Shown here: positions 33,219-43,457 of the stretch, in pieces | Layout of the letters: each line of letters begins with the position of its first letter | Position numbering within the stretch: the first letter of the stretch is position 1 | Assembly: GCA_905221605.1 (NCBI GenBank) | Contig: CAJNDS010002457.1 | Location: 124,001 to 188,000 of the forward strand | DNA: 64,000 bases | Direction: 5' to 3' | Origin: Symbiodinium natans | Lineage: Eukaryota > Sar > Dinophyceae > Suessiales > Symbiodiniaceae | Made by a program: the position numbers and the translations under genes | Notes under the pieces: generated by a model | The model's database searches: none | What the model was told of the DNA's origin: nothing | What the model saw: only the letters and a program-made list of their open reading frames with translations

Positions 33219-33357
33219 CTTTCAGCTGTGCCGTTGCTTCCGGGCAGCCTAGCCGCAGTCTTGGAGCAAGCTGAGGCCATTAGACAAGCCAAACTGAAGC
33301 TACGCAATGCAGGCACTGACGATGAGGCCCGGGGGGGCTTGGGAGCGTAGATGGATG

Positions 33358-34126
33358 CCCATAGCACGGCTTGCTCCGGCGCAGGGTCGGATCAAGATGG
33401 TCGGCGGCGGCCTCGGAGCTGTGGGAAAGTTAGCCAAATGTGGCGGGGACGGCGCTGGCAGGTGACATGCTGTCGGCGCTGGTCGAGCTGCAGCTGAAGG
33501 ACAAAGACCTCTTGAAAGCAGACGCTCGCCCACGTTGTGTTATGGAGGGTGCCTGCCGTTCAGGATCCCTGTTTGATTTTCTTTTGGCAACCCAGAAAGC
33601 CGAGGCCATCGATGTAATCAAGAAGCAGCTAGGCAATCTACAGGACGATCAGGCCAGGCTGTTCATTGAAGTCGTCTCCATAGCACGGGTTGCTCCGGCA
33701 CAGGGTCGGATCAAGATGGTCGGCGGCGGCCTCGGAGCTGTGGGAAAGTTAGCCAAATGTGGCGGGGACGGCGCTGGCAGGTGACATGCTGTCGGCGCTG
33801 GTCGAGCTGCAGCTGAAGGACAAAGACCTCTTGAAAGCAGACGCTCGCCCACGTTGTGTTATGGAGGGTGCCTGCCGTTCAGGATCCCTGTTTGATTTTC
33901 TTTTGGCAACCCAGAAAGCCGAGGCCATCGATGTAATCAAGAAGCAGCTAGGCAATCTACAGGACGATCAGGCCAGGCTGTTCATTGAAGTCGTCTCCAT
34001 AGCACGGGTTGCTCCGGCACAGGGTCGGATCAAGATGGTCGGCGGCGGCCTCGGAGCTGTGGGAAAGTTAGCCAAATGTGGCGGGGACGGCGCTGGCAGG
34101 TGACATGCTGTCGGCGCTGGTCGAGC
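33358..34126 (+). repeat. 319-bp tandem duplication of an exon region (copy 1)
   Basis: Three occurrences of the GGTCGGATCAAGATGGTCGG...GTCGAGCTG segment (from about 33386, 33705 and 34024) define a 319-bp period. Each full unit encodes DMLSALVELQLKDKDLLKAD, a probable intron (CCCACGTTGT... to ...CAACCCAG), and KAEAIDVIKKQLGNLQDDQA. Copy 2 has only two occurrences, so one unit was gained here, or lost there, after the block was duplicated. Confidence 0.88.
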
Positions 34127-34239
34127 TGGATGCAAAGAGTGTGATGAGGTCAGCTCTTCAGGATGCGGATGTCATAACGGTCGCTCGGCCGCACGCTTTA
34201 TGTCCTTGCCGATCGCAGTCTGAGCCGTGGTTGCCGCCT

Positions 34240-34565
34240 GGCCCAGGTGTTTGAGCAGGCCTGCAACGCAACCAGGAGCGATGTGAACAGCTACGGGCCA
34301 AAGCAAGTAGCTGCATGGATTGCGGCAAAACTGGTTTCTGCCAAGTACGACGCTTCGGAGATCCAACAGGCCAGGGGTGTAAATTTCGTTTGTACCATCC
34401 ATTCTTTTTCCTTGTTACAGGCACTTGCGAAGCTGACTGGGATGTTGAGTGAACAGCTGCTCGAAGTCACGCAAGATGAGTTCGAGAGCCAGTACAATCT
34501 AGAGGCTGCGAAAGCTAAGTTCCTGTTCAATGCGGCTCAAGGCTTAAGCGACCCTTCGGCCACTC
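34240..34565 (+). CDS. Spliced exons 5' of the NTPase-nuclease (copy 1)
   Basis: Coding-like: VFEQACNATRSDVNSYGPKQ, VAAWIAAKLVSAKYDASEIQQ, then after a probable 51-bp intron (34370-34420, GC donor, ...TTGTTACAG acceptor) ALAKLTGMLSEQLLEVTQDE and YNLEAAKAKFLFNAAQGL. CAG|GC occurs at both splice sites, as often seen in dinoflagellates. It precedes the NTPase frame, which begins after an in-frame stop, so another intron must separate them. No domain recognised; likely the N-terminal header region. Confidence 0.45.
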
Positions 34566-34655
34566 TGGCATGCACTAGTCACGCTTCTTTTGGCGGGCCT
34601 GTTTTGTGGTCAGTGTCACGCCAGTTGGCATGTTTCACGGCAACCCGTGCCCTGA

Positions 34656-36647
34656 AAGGCATTGACCTTTCGCGACCTCGTGAACGACAGCAGCTATCCA
34701 GAGTTCAAATACCAGCATGTTTGGGTGTACAGGCTCCTAACAGACATACCAAAATGTGGTTACATTGAAGATGCGCAGCTGTTGAAGAGCACAGTCGCCG
34801 GCGAAGTGGTGGATGTGGCAATCGGCATGAGGAAGGGCAAGCGCTGTATTCCCGTCTTCTATGGTGAAAGTGGCAGCGGGAAGACCCTGCAGTCTCAGCT
34901 TGCGCCGGCTCTGAAGTTACGCAATAATTCGTGCATAGTTCGCGTCTTCAGCAAGACAATTGACGATGACGATCCAATCCTCGACGACATCAGGACACTA
35001 CACCTGCACCAGGACATTGATAGTCGCAATGCCTTGTGTAAGAATTGGACTCTCAACGTGCTCTTTGCGCAGATCAAGGATGCTTTTGGGCAACATGAAG
35101 AGGTGGTTGAAGCATGGTTTGGCAATTCAAGCCGGAACAAACAAGACCTTGGCACCATCGTGTTTGTCATTGATGAGGTTAGCAAGTGCATAGAACTGGC
35201 TCGCGGCATCTCTGCAGTGCAAGGTCAAATTTACTCGACGCTAGAGAAGGAGTATTGCATATCTGCTCAGCTTGTCATGGCTGGAACGGCTGCTGCATAC
35301 ATTCTGGGGACTCCAGGTACAAGTAAGCTCAGTTCTGATCCAAAAGGGGTTTGCTTGACGCATGTTGGCGTTGTCAGGGGCACGACATACCTCAACAGGC
35401 TGCTGACACACGAGTTGGACAAGAACACGGGCGTGCACTTGAAGGACTTGCAAGTCGCGTCCCTGCGCCCATACCTTAGCAACGCCCGAACGGCATGGTT
35501 CCTGATTGAAATGCTGCGCCATTTCACTTGGGCGCCAAAGGAGGTCAGCCCCAAGAGTGCAGTCTCAATTTGGAAGCGCTACCCAGCAGCCACGGGCTGC
35601 TACGTGCCCTTGATGTACAGAACAACGAACGGCTTGCAGCGATTGAAGACTCCTCGAGATCGGGAAAACATTGCCAACCGGGCGCTCAAACTTTTGATGC
35701 ACACCGACCTTCTGTCACCAGACACGATGCCGACGCTTCAGGAAGCTGTAGAGTGTGTAAGCCTCGGGCTGTGCAACGTTTCAAGCTATAGCCAAGCCCA
35801 AGGTATGCTTGAGCAAGATCCGCGAAGCAAGACGTATCGGGATCACCTGATTTTCGAGTCTTCACCTGCTTTGGCACACATGCTGTTGGCAGCTTTCGAT
35901 GTGCCCGAGGTGGTCCCGCAGGACGGGGATTCGCTGGAGGCGGTCATAATGGAGGCGGAAAGACGCTTCTCAGAGGTGCTGACGGGCCGGAAGGCCATCG
36001 CTTTGACTCTACCACATGCGCTGCCTCCGCAATTGAACCAGCTGAACATGCCAGGCGTGCCACAAGAACAATTTCAGGAGGTTCTGGCAGCTTTGAATGC
36101 CAGCCAGACGGTGGTGCTGCGCAACGGGCCCAATGCCCAAGGTGCCGACATAATTGTTCTTCGGAGGAGGCATGGAAGCACTTTGCCCTTGGTTCGCCTG
36201 ATACAGGCGAAAAACAGGAAGAGCAAAGCAGACATGCTTCCAGTGATTTCAACACTGGGAGTCACATGCAACAACTCTACACATAGGCGTGCCGCCTTCT
36301 CTCGAGCCGAAGAAGTTCTTGGATGGCTGTGCCTACTTGTGTCAGAGCAAGCTGGCCCTAATGCGTTCAGCCTTGGGAAGTTCAGTCAGCCCAGGACTGC
36401 TGTTGACGTCAGCGTCGAACTGGTGCTTGTGGAGAGCATCCCCCGCAACGAGACTCTTCCTACTTTGAGTCGACCAGCGTTTTTGCAACAGACTCCTACG
36501 TTCCTGCTGAGGAGTTTGCAACATTTGGCTCCGTTTCCAACACATCTCGCGCGCCCCAATAGCAACTATGCTGCGCAAAAGAAGTGGGCAAGGAGGAAGA
36601 GGTCGAGAAAGCCGTCGGCAAAGAAAATATCAGCAAGCAAACGATAG
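34656..36647 (+). CDS. P-loop NTPase + PD-(D/E)xK nuclease, Crinkler-RHS type (copy 1)
   Basis: About 660 residues without internal stop. Walker A is GESGSGKT (residues 68-75 counted from 34662) and Walker B is IVFVIDE (167-172). A C-terminal nuclease core reads GADIIVLRR (D496) then LIQAKN (Q515, K517), the D...QxK signature of the restriction-endonuclease fold. The tail is basic (KKWARRKRSRKPSAKK) and may be a nuclear localisation signal. NTPase plus REase in this order is the architecture of Crinkler-RHS proteins, which derive from transposons and were recruited as effectors. There is no ATG at the 5' end, and a TGA lies just upstream, so this is an internal or last exon. Intact in this copy. 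Confidence 0.72.
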   Translation, partial: KALTFRDLVNDSSYPEFKYQHVWVYRLLTDIPKCGYIEDAQLLKSTVAGEVVDVAIGMRKGKRCIPVFYGESGSGKTLQSQLAPALKLRNNSCIVRVFSKTIDDDDPILDDIRTLHLHQDIDSRNALCKNWTLNVLFAQIKDAFGQHEEVVEAWFGNSSRNKQDLGTIVFVIDEVSKCIELARGISAVQGQIYSTLEKEYCISAQLVMAGTAAAYILGTPGTSKLSSDPKGVCLTHVGVVRGTTYLNRLLTHELDKNTGVHLKDLQVASLRPYLSNARTAWFLIEMLRHFTWAPKEVSPKSAVSIWKRYPAATGCYVPLMYRTTNGLQRLKTPRDRENIANRALKLLMHTDLLSPDTMPTLQEAVECVSLGLCNVSSYSQAQGMLEQDPRSKTYRDHLIFESSPALAHMLLAAFDVPEVVPQDGDSLEAVIMEAERRFSEVLTGRKAIALTLPHALPPQLNQLNMPGVPQEQFQEVLAALNASQTVVLRNGPNAQGADIIVLRRRHGSTLPLVRLIQAKNRKSKADMLPVISTLGVTCNNSTHRRAAFSRAEEVLGWLCLLVSEQAGPNAFSLGKFSQPRTAVDVSVELVLVESIPRNETLPTLSRPAFLQQTPTFLLRSLQHLAPFPTHLARPNSNYAAQKKWARRKRSRKPSAKKISASKR

Positions 36648-36649
36648 AG

Positions 36650-37500
36650 GACAGTGTTGTCGCTCTTGCATAGAGCATCATTCGAAAAAGCTGCGTCCTA
36701 TTGCTGGTGTGGCATTGAGTAAATCTTCTTGGTCATCGCTCAAGAGCCTGCATGTTGCCTTGTTCCTTCGAGCATGTGCTGGTTCGGAGCTGGCGATTGC
36801 ATGATTTTCACTGAGGTCCCAGCGGGATGCTGTCATCCAGAATGTGGTGCGAAGCAGCCGTTAGTTGCAGGCATGAATTGCCCTGTTGCCCCTGCTAGGA
36901 GATTCTCGTCAATAGATGGGCATGCGACCAAAATGCTTGGTTGAGGCTACTGAGCCACCGGCATGGAATGCACATATAGCCGTTTTCCCTAGCTTCTAGA
37001 AAAACACGTTTCTGCAGGGGCGTGGATTTCGGAAATGCAATTGCGGCGCGCAGCGACCCATTTCCAGCTCGGCAACTAGAATGCTGCAAGACGCTCCGCA
37101 AAGCTTCAGAAAGAAGGGTCTCTTGCGAGGCCTGCTGCGGGCGCGCAGAAGTGCAATTAAAAAGCCTTCAGCAAGAGAGAGAGACGAGGGCTTTCAGTGA
37201 TGCATGGCAGCGGCCTAGAAACTCGTCACTGCTCCTAAACCCTAAACGTTGGTATTTTTTGTTCTGCATGTTCGTGCTGGATTTTCGCATGATTTTGGCA
37301 TGACTTTGCTTGATTTTCGCATAGTTTTTTGGCATGTTTTTTTTTTGTGCGCGTTTTTTGCTAGAGTGCTTGGGCCGCGCTCGCTCCCTCGAAGCGTCGG
37401 TGCATCAAGCAGCAGCAGCAGGCCACGCCAAAGGAGACAAACGGCTACTGCATCTTAGCAAGGCAGCACACGTCCTGACACAAGGAGGTAGTGTCCGACT
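36650..37500. other. 3' flank without a recognised gene
   Basis: Downstream of the NTPase-nuclease stop. From 37230 to 37350 it is AT-rich with repeated GATTTTCGCAT and GGCATG words, similar in character to 30240-30340. No coding signal. Confidence 0.4.
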
Positions 37501-37870
37501 GCCGGGCGCCACAGAGGTTTCAGGGTTTAGGGTTTAGGGTTGGCAGGCTCTGAGGCAGCGAGGTCTGATGTCAGGAGGGCCCTGCGCTGTCTACCACCCT
37601 TAAACCCCCCTTCCTGTAACTCTGAGTACCCTGTGTCCCCTCTCGCCGCTCAGGTTCCTCTTCGACGTCGTCGCTGCGAGTCGGACGCCGCAGAGGTTCA
37701 GGGTTTAGGGTTTAAGTTGGTAGGCAAGGGGCTCCGAGGCAGCTGGTCAGTGTGCGCCCAGGAGTGCCCTGTGCTGCCCTTCCTCCCCTCCCCGCTGTAA
37801 CTCTAGAGTGCCCTGCGCCCCATCCCCCTCCCGGACCCCCGGGGCCCCTTCGTGTGGTCAGGTTCGACAT
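37500..37870 (+). repeat. Two more units of the 30.5-kb repeat family
   Basis: Units at ~37510-37660 and ~37690-37870 share CAGAGGTTTCAGGG or CAGAGGTTCAGGG, GGCTCYGAGGCAG, AGTGCCCTG and CTAGAGTGCCCTGCGCCCC with 30465-30960. Here short TTTAGGG runs lie inside the units. Confidence 0.6.
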
Positions 37871-37964
37871 CGTGTTCGTCTTCTCGTTCGACATCTTCGA
37901 CAAGAGGCGTTTAGGGCTGTCTTTGTGATGTTGTGTGATGGTAACGTAATCGTGGCTCTAAGGC

Positions 37965-38515
37965 GCGGGAGGGCAGGTGAAACCCGGGAGGGGGGCGGGA
38001 GGGCAGGTGAAACCCAGGAAGGGGGGGCGCAGGAGGGCAGGTGAAACCCAGGAAGGGGGCCGCGGGAGGGCAGGTGAAACCCAGGAAGGGGGGCACAGGA
38101 GGGCAGGTGAAACCCGGGCAGGGGGCGCAGGAGGGCAGGTGAAACGCGGCAGGGAGGCGCAGGAGGGCAGGTGAAACCCAGGAAGGGGGCGCAGGAGGGC
38201 AGGTGAAACCCGGGAAGGGGGCGCAGGAGGGCAGGTGAAACCCGGGTGAAACCCGGCAGGGGGCGCAGGAGGGCAGGTGAAACCCGGCAGGGGGCGCAGG
38301 AGGGCAGGTGAAACCCGGCAGGGGGCGCAGGAGGGCAGGTGAAACCCGGCAGGGGGCGCAGGAGGGCAGGTGAAACGGAGGGCAGGTGAAACGCGGCAGG
38401 GGGCGCAGGAGGGCAGGTGAAACCCGGCAGGGGGCGCAGGAGGGCAGGTGAAACGCGGCAGGGCGGCGCAGGAGGGCAGGTGAAACGCGGCAGGGGGCGC
38501 AGGAGGGCAGGTGAG
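37965..38515 (+). repeat. Minisatellite, GGAGGGCAGGTGAAACCC, ~27-30 bp unit
   Basis: About 20 units of GGGCGCAGGAGGGCAGGTG followed by AAACCCGG, with small length changes. The core AGGTGAAACC is the reverse complement of the core of the next array, so the two form a head-to-head pair. Confidence 0.9.
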
Positions 38516-38549
38516 GGTAAAAGGGGATGGTTTTCAGCTCCTCGCGGGC

Positions 38550-39350
38550 GGTTGGAATTTCACCTGGGCTCCTGACGGGCGGTTGGGGTTTCACCTGGGC
38601 TCCTGACGGGCGGTTGGGGTTTCACCTGGGCTCCTGACGGGCGGTTGGGGTTTCACCTGGGCTTTGGGTTTCACCTGGGCTCCTGACGGGCGGTTGGGGT
38701 TTCACCTGGGCTCCTGACGGGCGGTTGGGGTTTCACCTGGGCTCCTGACGGGCGGTTGGGGTTTCACCTGGGCTCCTGACGGGCGGTTGGGGTTTCACCT
38801 GGGCTCCTGACGGGCGGTTGGGGTTTCACCTGGGCTCCTGACGGGCGGTTGGGGTTTCACCTGGGCTCCTGACGGGCGGTTGGGGTTTCACCTGGGCTCC
38901 TGACGGGCGGTTGGGGTTTCACCTGGGCTCCTGACGGGCGGTTGGGTTTTCCCTGGGCTTTTGGGGTTTCCACCTGGGCGGGCGTCACCTGACGGGCTCC
39001 TGACGGGCGGTTGGGGTTTCACCTGGGCTCCTGACGGGCGGTTGTTGGGCTCCTGACGGGCACCTGGGCTCCTGACGGGCGGTTTTTCACCTGGGCTCCT
39101 GACGGGCGGTTGGGCTCCTGACGGGCGGTTGGGGTTTCACCTGGGCTCCTGACGGGCGGTTGGGGTTTCACCTGGGCTCCTGACGGGCGGTTGGGGTTTC
39201 ACCTGGGCTCCTGACGGGCGGTTGGGGTTTCACCTGGGCTCCTGACGGGCGGTTGGGGTTTCACCTGGGCTCCTGACGGGCGGTTGGGGTTTCACCTGGG
39301 CTCCTGACGGGCGGTTGGGCTTTCACCTGGGCGGTTGGGATTTCACCGGG
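38550..39350 (-). repeat. Minisatellite, 31-bp unit, inverted relative to the previous array
   Basis: About 25 units of CTCCTGACGGGCGGTTGGGG followed by TTTCACCTGGG. The period is exactly 31 bp (for example 38761 to 38792), with a few scrambled units near 38940-39120. Reverse-complemented it carries the same AGGTGAAACCC core as 37965-38515. No spacers are unique, so it is not a CRISPR array. Confidence 0.92.
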
Positions 39351-39354
39351 GCTC

Positions 39355-39700
39355 CTACCCTTAGAGGCCCTTCACTGCCTCCCTAAACCCTCAGCAGGAA
39401 CCCTTCACTGCCCTCCAAGCCTTGAGCAGGACCCTTAGAGGCTCTTCACTGCCTCCCTAAACCCTCAGCAGGGAGCCTTAGAGGCCCTTCACTGCCCTCC
39501 AAGCCTTGAGCAGGGAATCCTCAGCAGTAGAGACCCTTCACTGCCCTCCAAACCTTGAGCAGGGACCCTTAGAGGCCCTTCACTGCCCTCCAAGCCTTGA
39601 GCAGGACCCTTAGAGACTCTTCACTGCCCTCCAAGGCTTGAGCAGGGACCCTTAGAGGCCCCCAAGCCTTGAGCAGCTCCCTAAACCCTTAGCAGGGACC
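39355..39700. repeat. Minisatellite, ~42-bp unit
   Basis: Seven to eight units built from CCCTTAGAGGCCCTTCACTG, CCCTCCAAGCC and TTGAGCAGGGA, with irregular lengths. It follows the 31-bp array directly. Confidence 0.82.
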
Positions 39701-39809
39701 AAACCCTTTTGTGGGTCCCTAGTGCACCCCTTTTCGAGACCACAAGGAAGGTCTAGATATGCTTTTTGACGCCTCAAACAACTCGATCTCTACCCAGTCT
39801 CTACCACAG

Positions 39810-40075
39810 TCTCCCTAAATCAGGCGGACTCGACCCAATCAATCGAAGAAACTCCGACCCCGCCAGGCCACACCATGGCCCAAAAGATTTTACGCGCATT
39901 TTACGGGCACTTTTGACCCTTCTAAAAGCCAGCCCTAAGCCCTCAGGACCGCCTTTTCGAACGAGTTCCCGCCAAATCAGGGAAGAAGGACTTGCCCCCA
40001 CAACCAAACAGCCAGAGGCCACGCCACAACAGAGGCCAGTTTTGAAACACAGATACAAGAGAGAGCTAGGTGGTT
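39810..40075 (+). repeat. Dispersed ~240-bp repeat, copy c
   Basis: Third copy of the repeat at 26214 and 26600, closest to copy b. It ends at CAGATACAAGAGAGAGC, next to the last coding-like part of the minus-strand gene cluster, so it may have inserted at its 3' end. Confidence 0.82.
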
Positions 40076-40079
40076 GTGC

Positions 40080-40930
40080 TGATCATCAGACAGCAGCAGG
40101 GCAATTGTGAGGTTGACGGACTGCATTGCTTTGGTCTTGCCCGTATTGGTACGAAGCTTCCTAGGGGCGGTGAACACACCAGGGTAGGTCGTGTCACGAC
40201 TGCCTTCGCTCAGAGTGACCAGCAACGCAGTGCCCTTGCGGGTACTTTGCCGGCGACAGCAAACCACATTCTGCGTCTGTCAGAAACTTCTGCCAATTCT
40301 GGTGTGAGAAGAGTGCCTGTTGCCCTTGGACAGACCCGATAAAGAAGGTCGATAGGCCACGTATTGGCTCCTGGCTTCACGGCAGTGGGTGTGGTGGCGC
40401 GTTTGACGGCTGCCTGCTCCGGGCAGTGATACTGCTTCGAAGGCTCCTCCTCAACCTCTGCTTCTAATGCCATGGCTTTGAACTGGCAGCCAAGCATATC
40501 AACGAGGCGCTCAAGTGGCAGGAGGGGAAGCCACATGTCTAACACCAGTTTCATCGTGGGACCAAGCTCATGGTAGGGCTGTGGCAAGTCAGTCAGGTGA
40601 GGCTTGGCCTCCTGCAATAGGATGCCCGTGCACGCACCTCTCAATTCTATGATTCCCCGATTAGTCGCAGACGCTCGCCAGTGACCGTACCAACGGCCGC
40701 CCGCAGAGGCAGTATTCCATCAGAGGTGGGTTCAGGGAAGTTCTGATCAGTCTCCAAAGCCGCGTAATGTCAGAGGCGTCTTCCTGCGCTGGCGGGCGGT
40801 CCGCGTTCCATGCGTGGAGCTGCCGTCTGGCATCCCTGGCGGTCTTAGCAAGTGCATGTGGGCAGGTTCTCTTGTGCTCCGGCTTCGGCAGGCGTCGAAG
40901 GTGGAGGCGCTGAGGAAGAGGGGATCCGCT
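40080..40930 (-). CDS. Unrecognised coding segments, 3' part of minus-strand cluster
   Basis: Coding-like minus-strand segments: KPEHKRTCPHALAKTARDAR to PLVRSLASVCD stop (40930-40663); KLVLDMWLPLLPLERLVDML and further residues to WSL stop (40644-40210); and DTTYPGVFTAPRKLRTNTGK with MQSVNLTIALLLSDD (40220-40080). Frame changes imply introns or decay. No family recognised. They continue the gene-like stretch that starts upstream at 41.7 kb. Confidence 0.4.
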
Positions 40931-41259
40931 TCCCTGCTTGCATCTTGATCTATGCCCACCTGCGGAGAGGGACGAGGGGAGCAGGAGGGCGGGGGAGAGC
41001 ACCCGGCATGAGAGTTCTGGGTTGACTTGGCATTGGAGCCTGAAAGGGCGAGGGAGGCAGGGCTGCCTTCCGGCAACTGCGCAAGACCACGGGGGGCGCG
41101 GGGAGGGAGTAACCGCGCTGGCAGGCGGTGCACACACAGGTGCAGCCAGCACACGACCCGCAAGGGCGCTGCGATGTGGTATGTTGCCTGTGCCTGGCCG
41201 CCCTGTGAGCAATATCGAATTGCTGTCACGCAAAAAGGCAGAGCATTCTAACCGTAGGA

Positions 41260-42350
41260 GGTGCTGCACCTTTCTTGGGAAGCAGTGGCTCCAGCCCGTT
41301 GCATCCGCCTCAGTGGGTAGATAATTCCTGCTTGCATGGGCTTGGTCATCGCTATATCGCTAGTCCCAGCAGTGGTCCAATCAGGGTCGGTCAGCAGCTG
41401 GGGCCACACTACGTGCTCCGGGTCCTTGCCGATGACAACCTGCTGGACCGTAAGGCCAGGAGCCCATGAGTACTGTGTGCGGTTGTAGCCTTTGAACACC
41501 GTGAAGCGCGAGTCTTCTGATCGGCATTCGACAACTGGGGGTACCCGGGTATTGCCTCGCACCGAGTGGCCATGCCGCAGATTGCGCTGGAAGACTTCCA
41601 CGTCCTGGCGTCCGCCATAGATCAGCACTTGCGTGGCTGCGGTGGTCGGGGCAGGCAGAGGGTAGAGTAGACAGATGGGGCCCATACACACACATTTGTC
41701 GCTTTCTGTGCTCTAGGGTGATTTGCGCCTGTGTATCTGTTTGTTTGTTTTCATCTCGCTTACCGTAGCATCGGATTCTGCAGTCTTCGGTGATCGCAGC
41801 CATGGAGCCTACGCGTGTCAGCATCATGTGCTGCAAGCCGGGTCGCATGTGCTTCAGGTCTTTGTTGCTAAGCGGGGCCAACTTACCGCGCGCCAGCTGA
41901 CCATATTGAGCTCGGCAGGGAGATGTGAGGGCTCACATCACGTTTGGCCGCCTGCAAGAGAGCAACGATCTCCATGGCATAGACTGCTTTCGTCCAGTCC
42001 GAGCCGTCAGGCAACATCCAGGCAGGTGGGGAACCAGCCTGGCCCGCTGCGGGCCAAGCGCAAGAGAGAATGGCCCGCTTGAAGGCAAGATTGCTCCACA
42101 GATGCTCAATGGCTCCTTGCCAGGGTAGCGGGTAATGGTTTTCCACGTAGAAGTGTCCACAGCCTGGAAGGAGCAATACCACCGCATTGGCTTCGCCACA
42201 GTCAGCATTCGGCCGCGACACCACAAAAGGGAGCGCCGCGTTGCCATGGCGGACGGTGTGCCATGTGTTGTCTCGTCCAGCGATGAGCGGCGGGGCAACG
42301 AGAGTAGGCGGCTGCTGAGTCTCGAGACCAAGGGGTTCACGAACTGCCAT
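41260..42350 (-). CDS. Unrecognised spliced gene, minus strand
   Basis: At least three coding segments. (1) TLVAPPLIAGRDNTWHTVRH to IVALLQAAK (about 42300-41940). (2) LSNKDLKHMRPGLQHMML to RIRCYG (41880-41764). (3) ATQVLIYGGRQDVEVFQ to TKPMQAG (41636-41320). Segments 2 and 3 are joined by a convincing 127-bp intron (41763-41637): GTAAGC donor, ...CCACCGCAG acceptor, phase 1, restoring the frame. No known domain was seen. The intron supports a real nuclear gene rather than a virus-like one. Confidence 0.5.
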
Positions 42351-42553
42351 GGCGCAAAGGAGCAGCTACCTACCCGGTACACGGGGGGCAAGGGAGAGGA
42401 AGACTGGGCAGTCTTGCCTGAGAGCCAGTAACAGAAGAAAAACACATCGCGAGAAAGCTAGGTTTTCTGCACCGCAGCCCTTGCGAGCAGTGTGTGGCAA
42501 GAAGAGTCGCAAATACTGACGCGGCAGCAACTTGGTTTTAACATCCACGAGGC

Positions 42554-43363
42554 CTAGAGTTCGGAGTCACTATCTTCCTGGGCAGTCTCCTCAAGCAGAT
42601 GCATCGTCTCGTCATCAAGATGCTCAAGAATATCGGTAGCAATGCGTTCATCAAGAAAGCCGGCTACCCACTCCAGGATGATGGCATCTGTTTGGGGAAC
42701 CGCTTCAGAGACCGCTTGTAGGAGCAGTGCGGCTCGACTATCCGTGAAGCGCCAAGGCAGCAGAAGGTGCTGCTCAAGGTGGGCTTTGATCAAGTACAGC
42801 GGAAAGTCCGTCTGGCTTTGCGCAATGATGGGTCTTGCCCACTCCAAGACCGCCGTTTGTTGTGGTCCAGGCGGGCGCCTAAACATGGCAAGCAGCGCTC
42901 CATATTCCTTGGCCAATGCGTTTTGCGTTTCCAACGAGAGATCTCGCAGGTGGTGTGCCAGCCAGGCTAGATGGCCACCCACCGAATGCGCGAGCTCAGC
43001 TGCTGCGACAGCCGTGGTTATCCGTTGGTATGGTTGCCCATTGGCAGTCATAGTGCTCCTGATGCCCTGTAGAACCAAGAGCTTTGTGAGCATGATCCAG
43101 CCCGAACTGCAAGTGTAGGTGTCGCCCTCCATAATCGGCTCACCCGAAAATATTTCAAGGTGCTCATAAGGATAGCACCGTGCCCAATCACTGTCGCCGC
43201 CTCCGTTTACAGCGGTGTAGAGACTGCCGCCGATGATCAAGGAGGCCGCCATGTCAAGCTGACCTACTACACTCCTAGAGGCAGTCGGGCGCCTGCTCAC
43301 TTTGAGCCGTGGTTGTGACGAAGCCATGCGAAGGTGCACCATGCCTATAGCAAGCCTCGACAT
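42554..43363 (-). CDS. Unrecognised protein, about 270 residues
   Basis: Continuous frame ending at 42554 with an acidic C-terminus (EETAQEDSDSEL). Residues such as YPYEHLEIFSGEPIMEGDTY, LLVLQGIRSTMTANGQPYQR and ILEWVAGFLDERIATDILEH look genuinely coding and largely helical. The start is uncertain: ATG at 43363 is the outermost candidate, and ATGs at 43327 and 43250 are also possible. No homology recognised. It is divergent from the plus-strand gene at 43.8-45.9 kb, with about 430 bp between. Confidence 0.5.
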   Translation of the reverse strand: MSRLAIGMVHLRMASSQPRLKVSRRPTASRSVVGQLDMAASLIIGGSLYTAVNGGGDSDWARCYPYEHLEIFSGEPIMEGDTYTCSSGWIMLTKLLVLQGIRSTMTANGQPYQRITTAVAAAELAHSVGGHLAWLAHHLRDLSLETQNALAKEYGALLAMFRRPPGPQQTAVLEWARPIIAQSQTDFPLYLIKAHLEQHLLLPWRFTDSRAALLLQAVSEAVPQTDAIILEWVAGFLDERIATDILEHLDDETMHLLEETAQEDSDSEL

Positions 43364-43457
43364 CAGCAATAAGTCTAGCACTAATGAATGTGATCCTTTT
43401 CCCGGTGGCCGCACAAAGATGTGGCAGGAAGACCTAAGAGGGGGGGAGCTCAAGCGC

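Larger units (their letters stand above)
21880..35624. repeat. Large duplicated block, copy 1
   Basis: From 21880 the sequence matches 50537 onward almost base for base. The offset is 28657 at the start, 28635 after a length change in the 51-bp array, 28695 after a 60-bp gap at 31466, and 28376 after an extra 319-bp unit at 33.4-34.1 kb. Homology continues to the window end (64000 corresponds to 35624). Rare substitutions occur (24654 T versus 53289 C; 28781 G versus 57416 A). The left edge at 21880 cuts the polymerase gene after about 27 codons, whereas at 50537 that gene continues, so the junction at 21880 is the derived one. Confidence 0.95.

Noticed and set aside
37911-38594. Minus-strand frame of 227 codons with repeated FTCPPAPP-type residues
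   Set aside because: Pure translation of the ~28-bp minisatellite; length is a product of repeat phase.
38550-39350. 31-bp regular array as a possible CRISPR
   Set aside because: Units are contiguous without unique spacers, there are no cas genes, and the context is eukaryotic.
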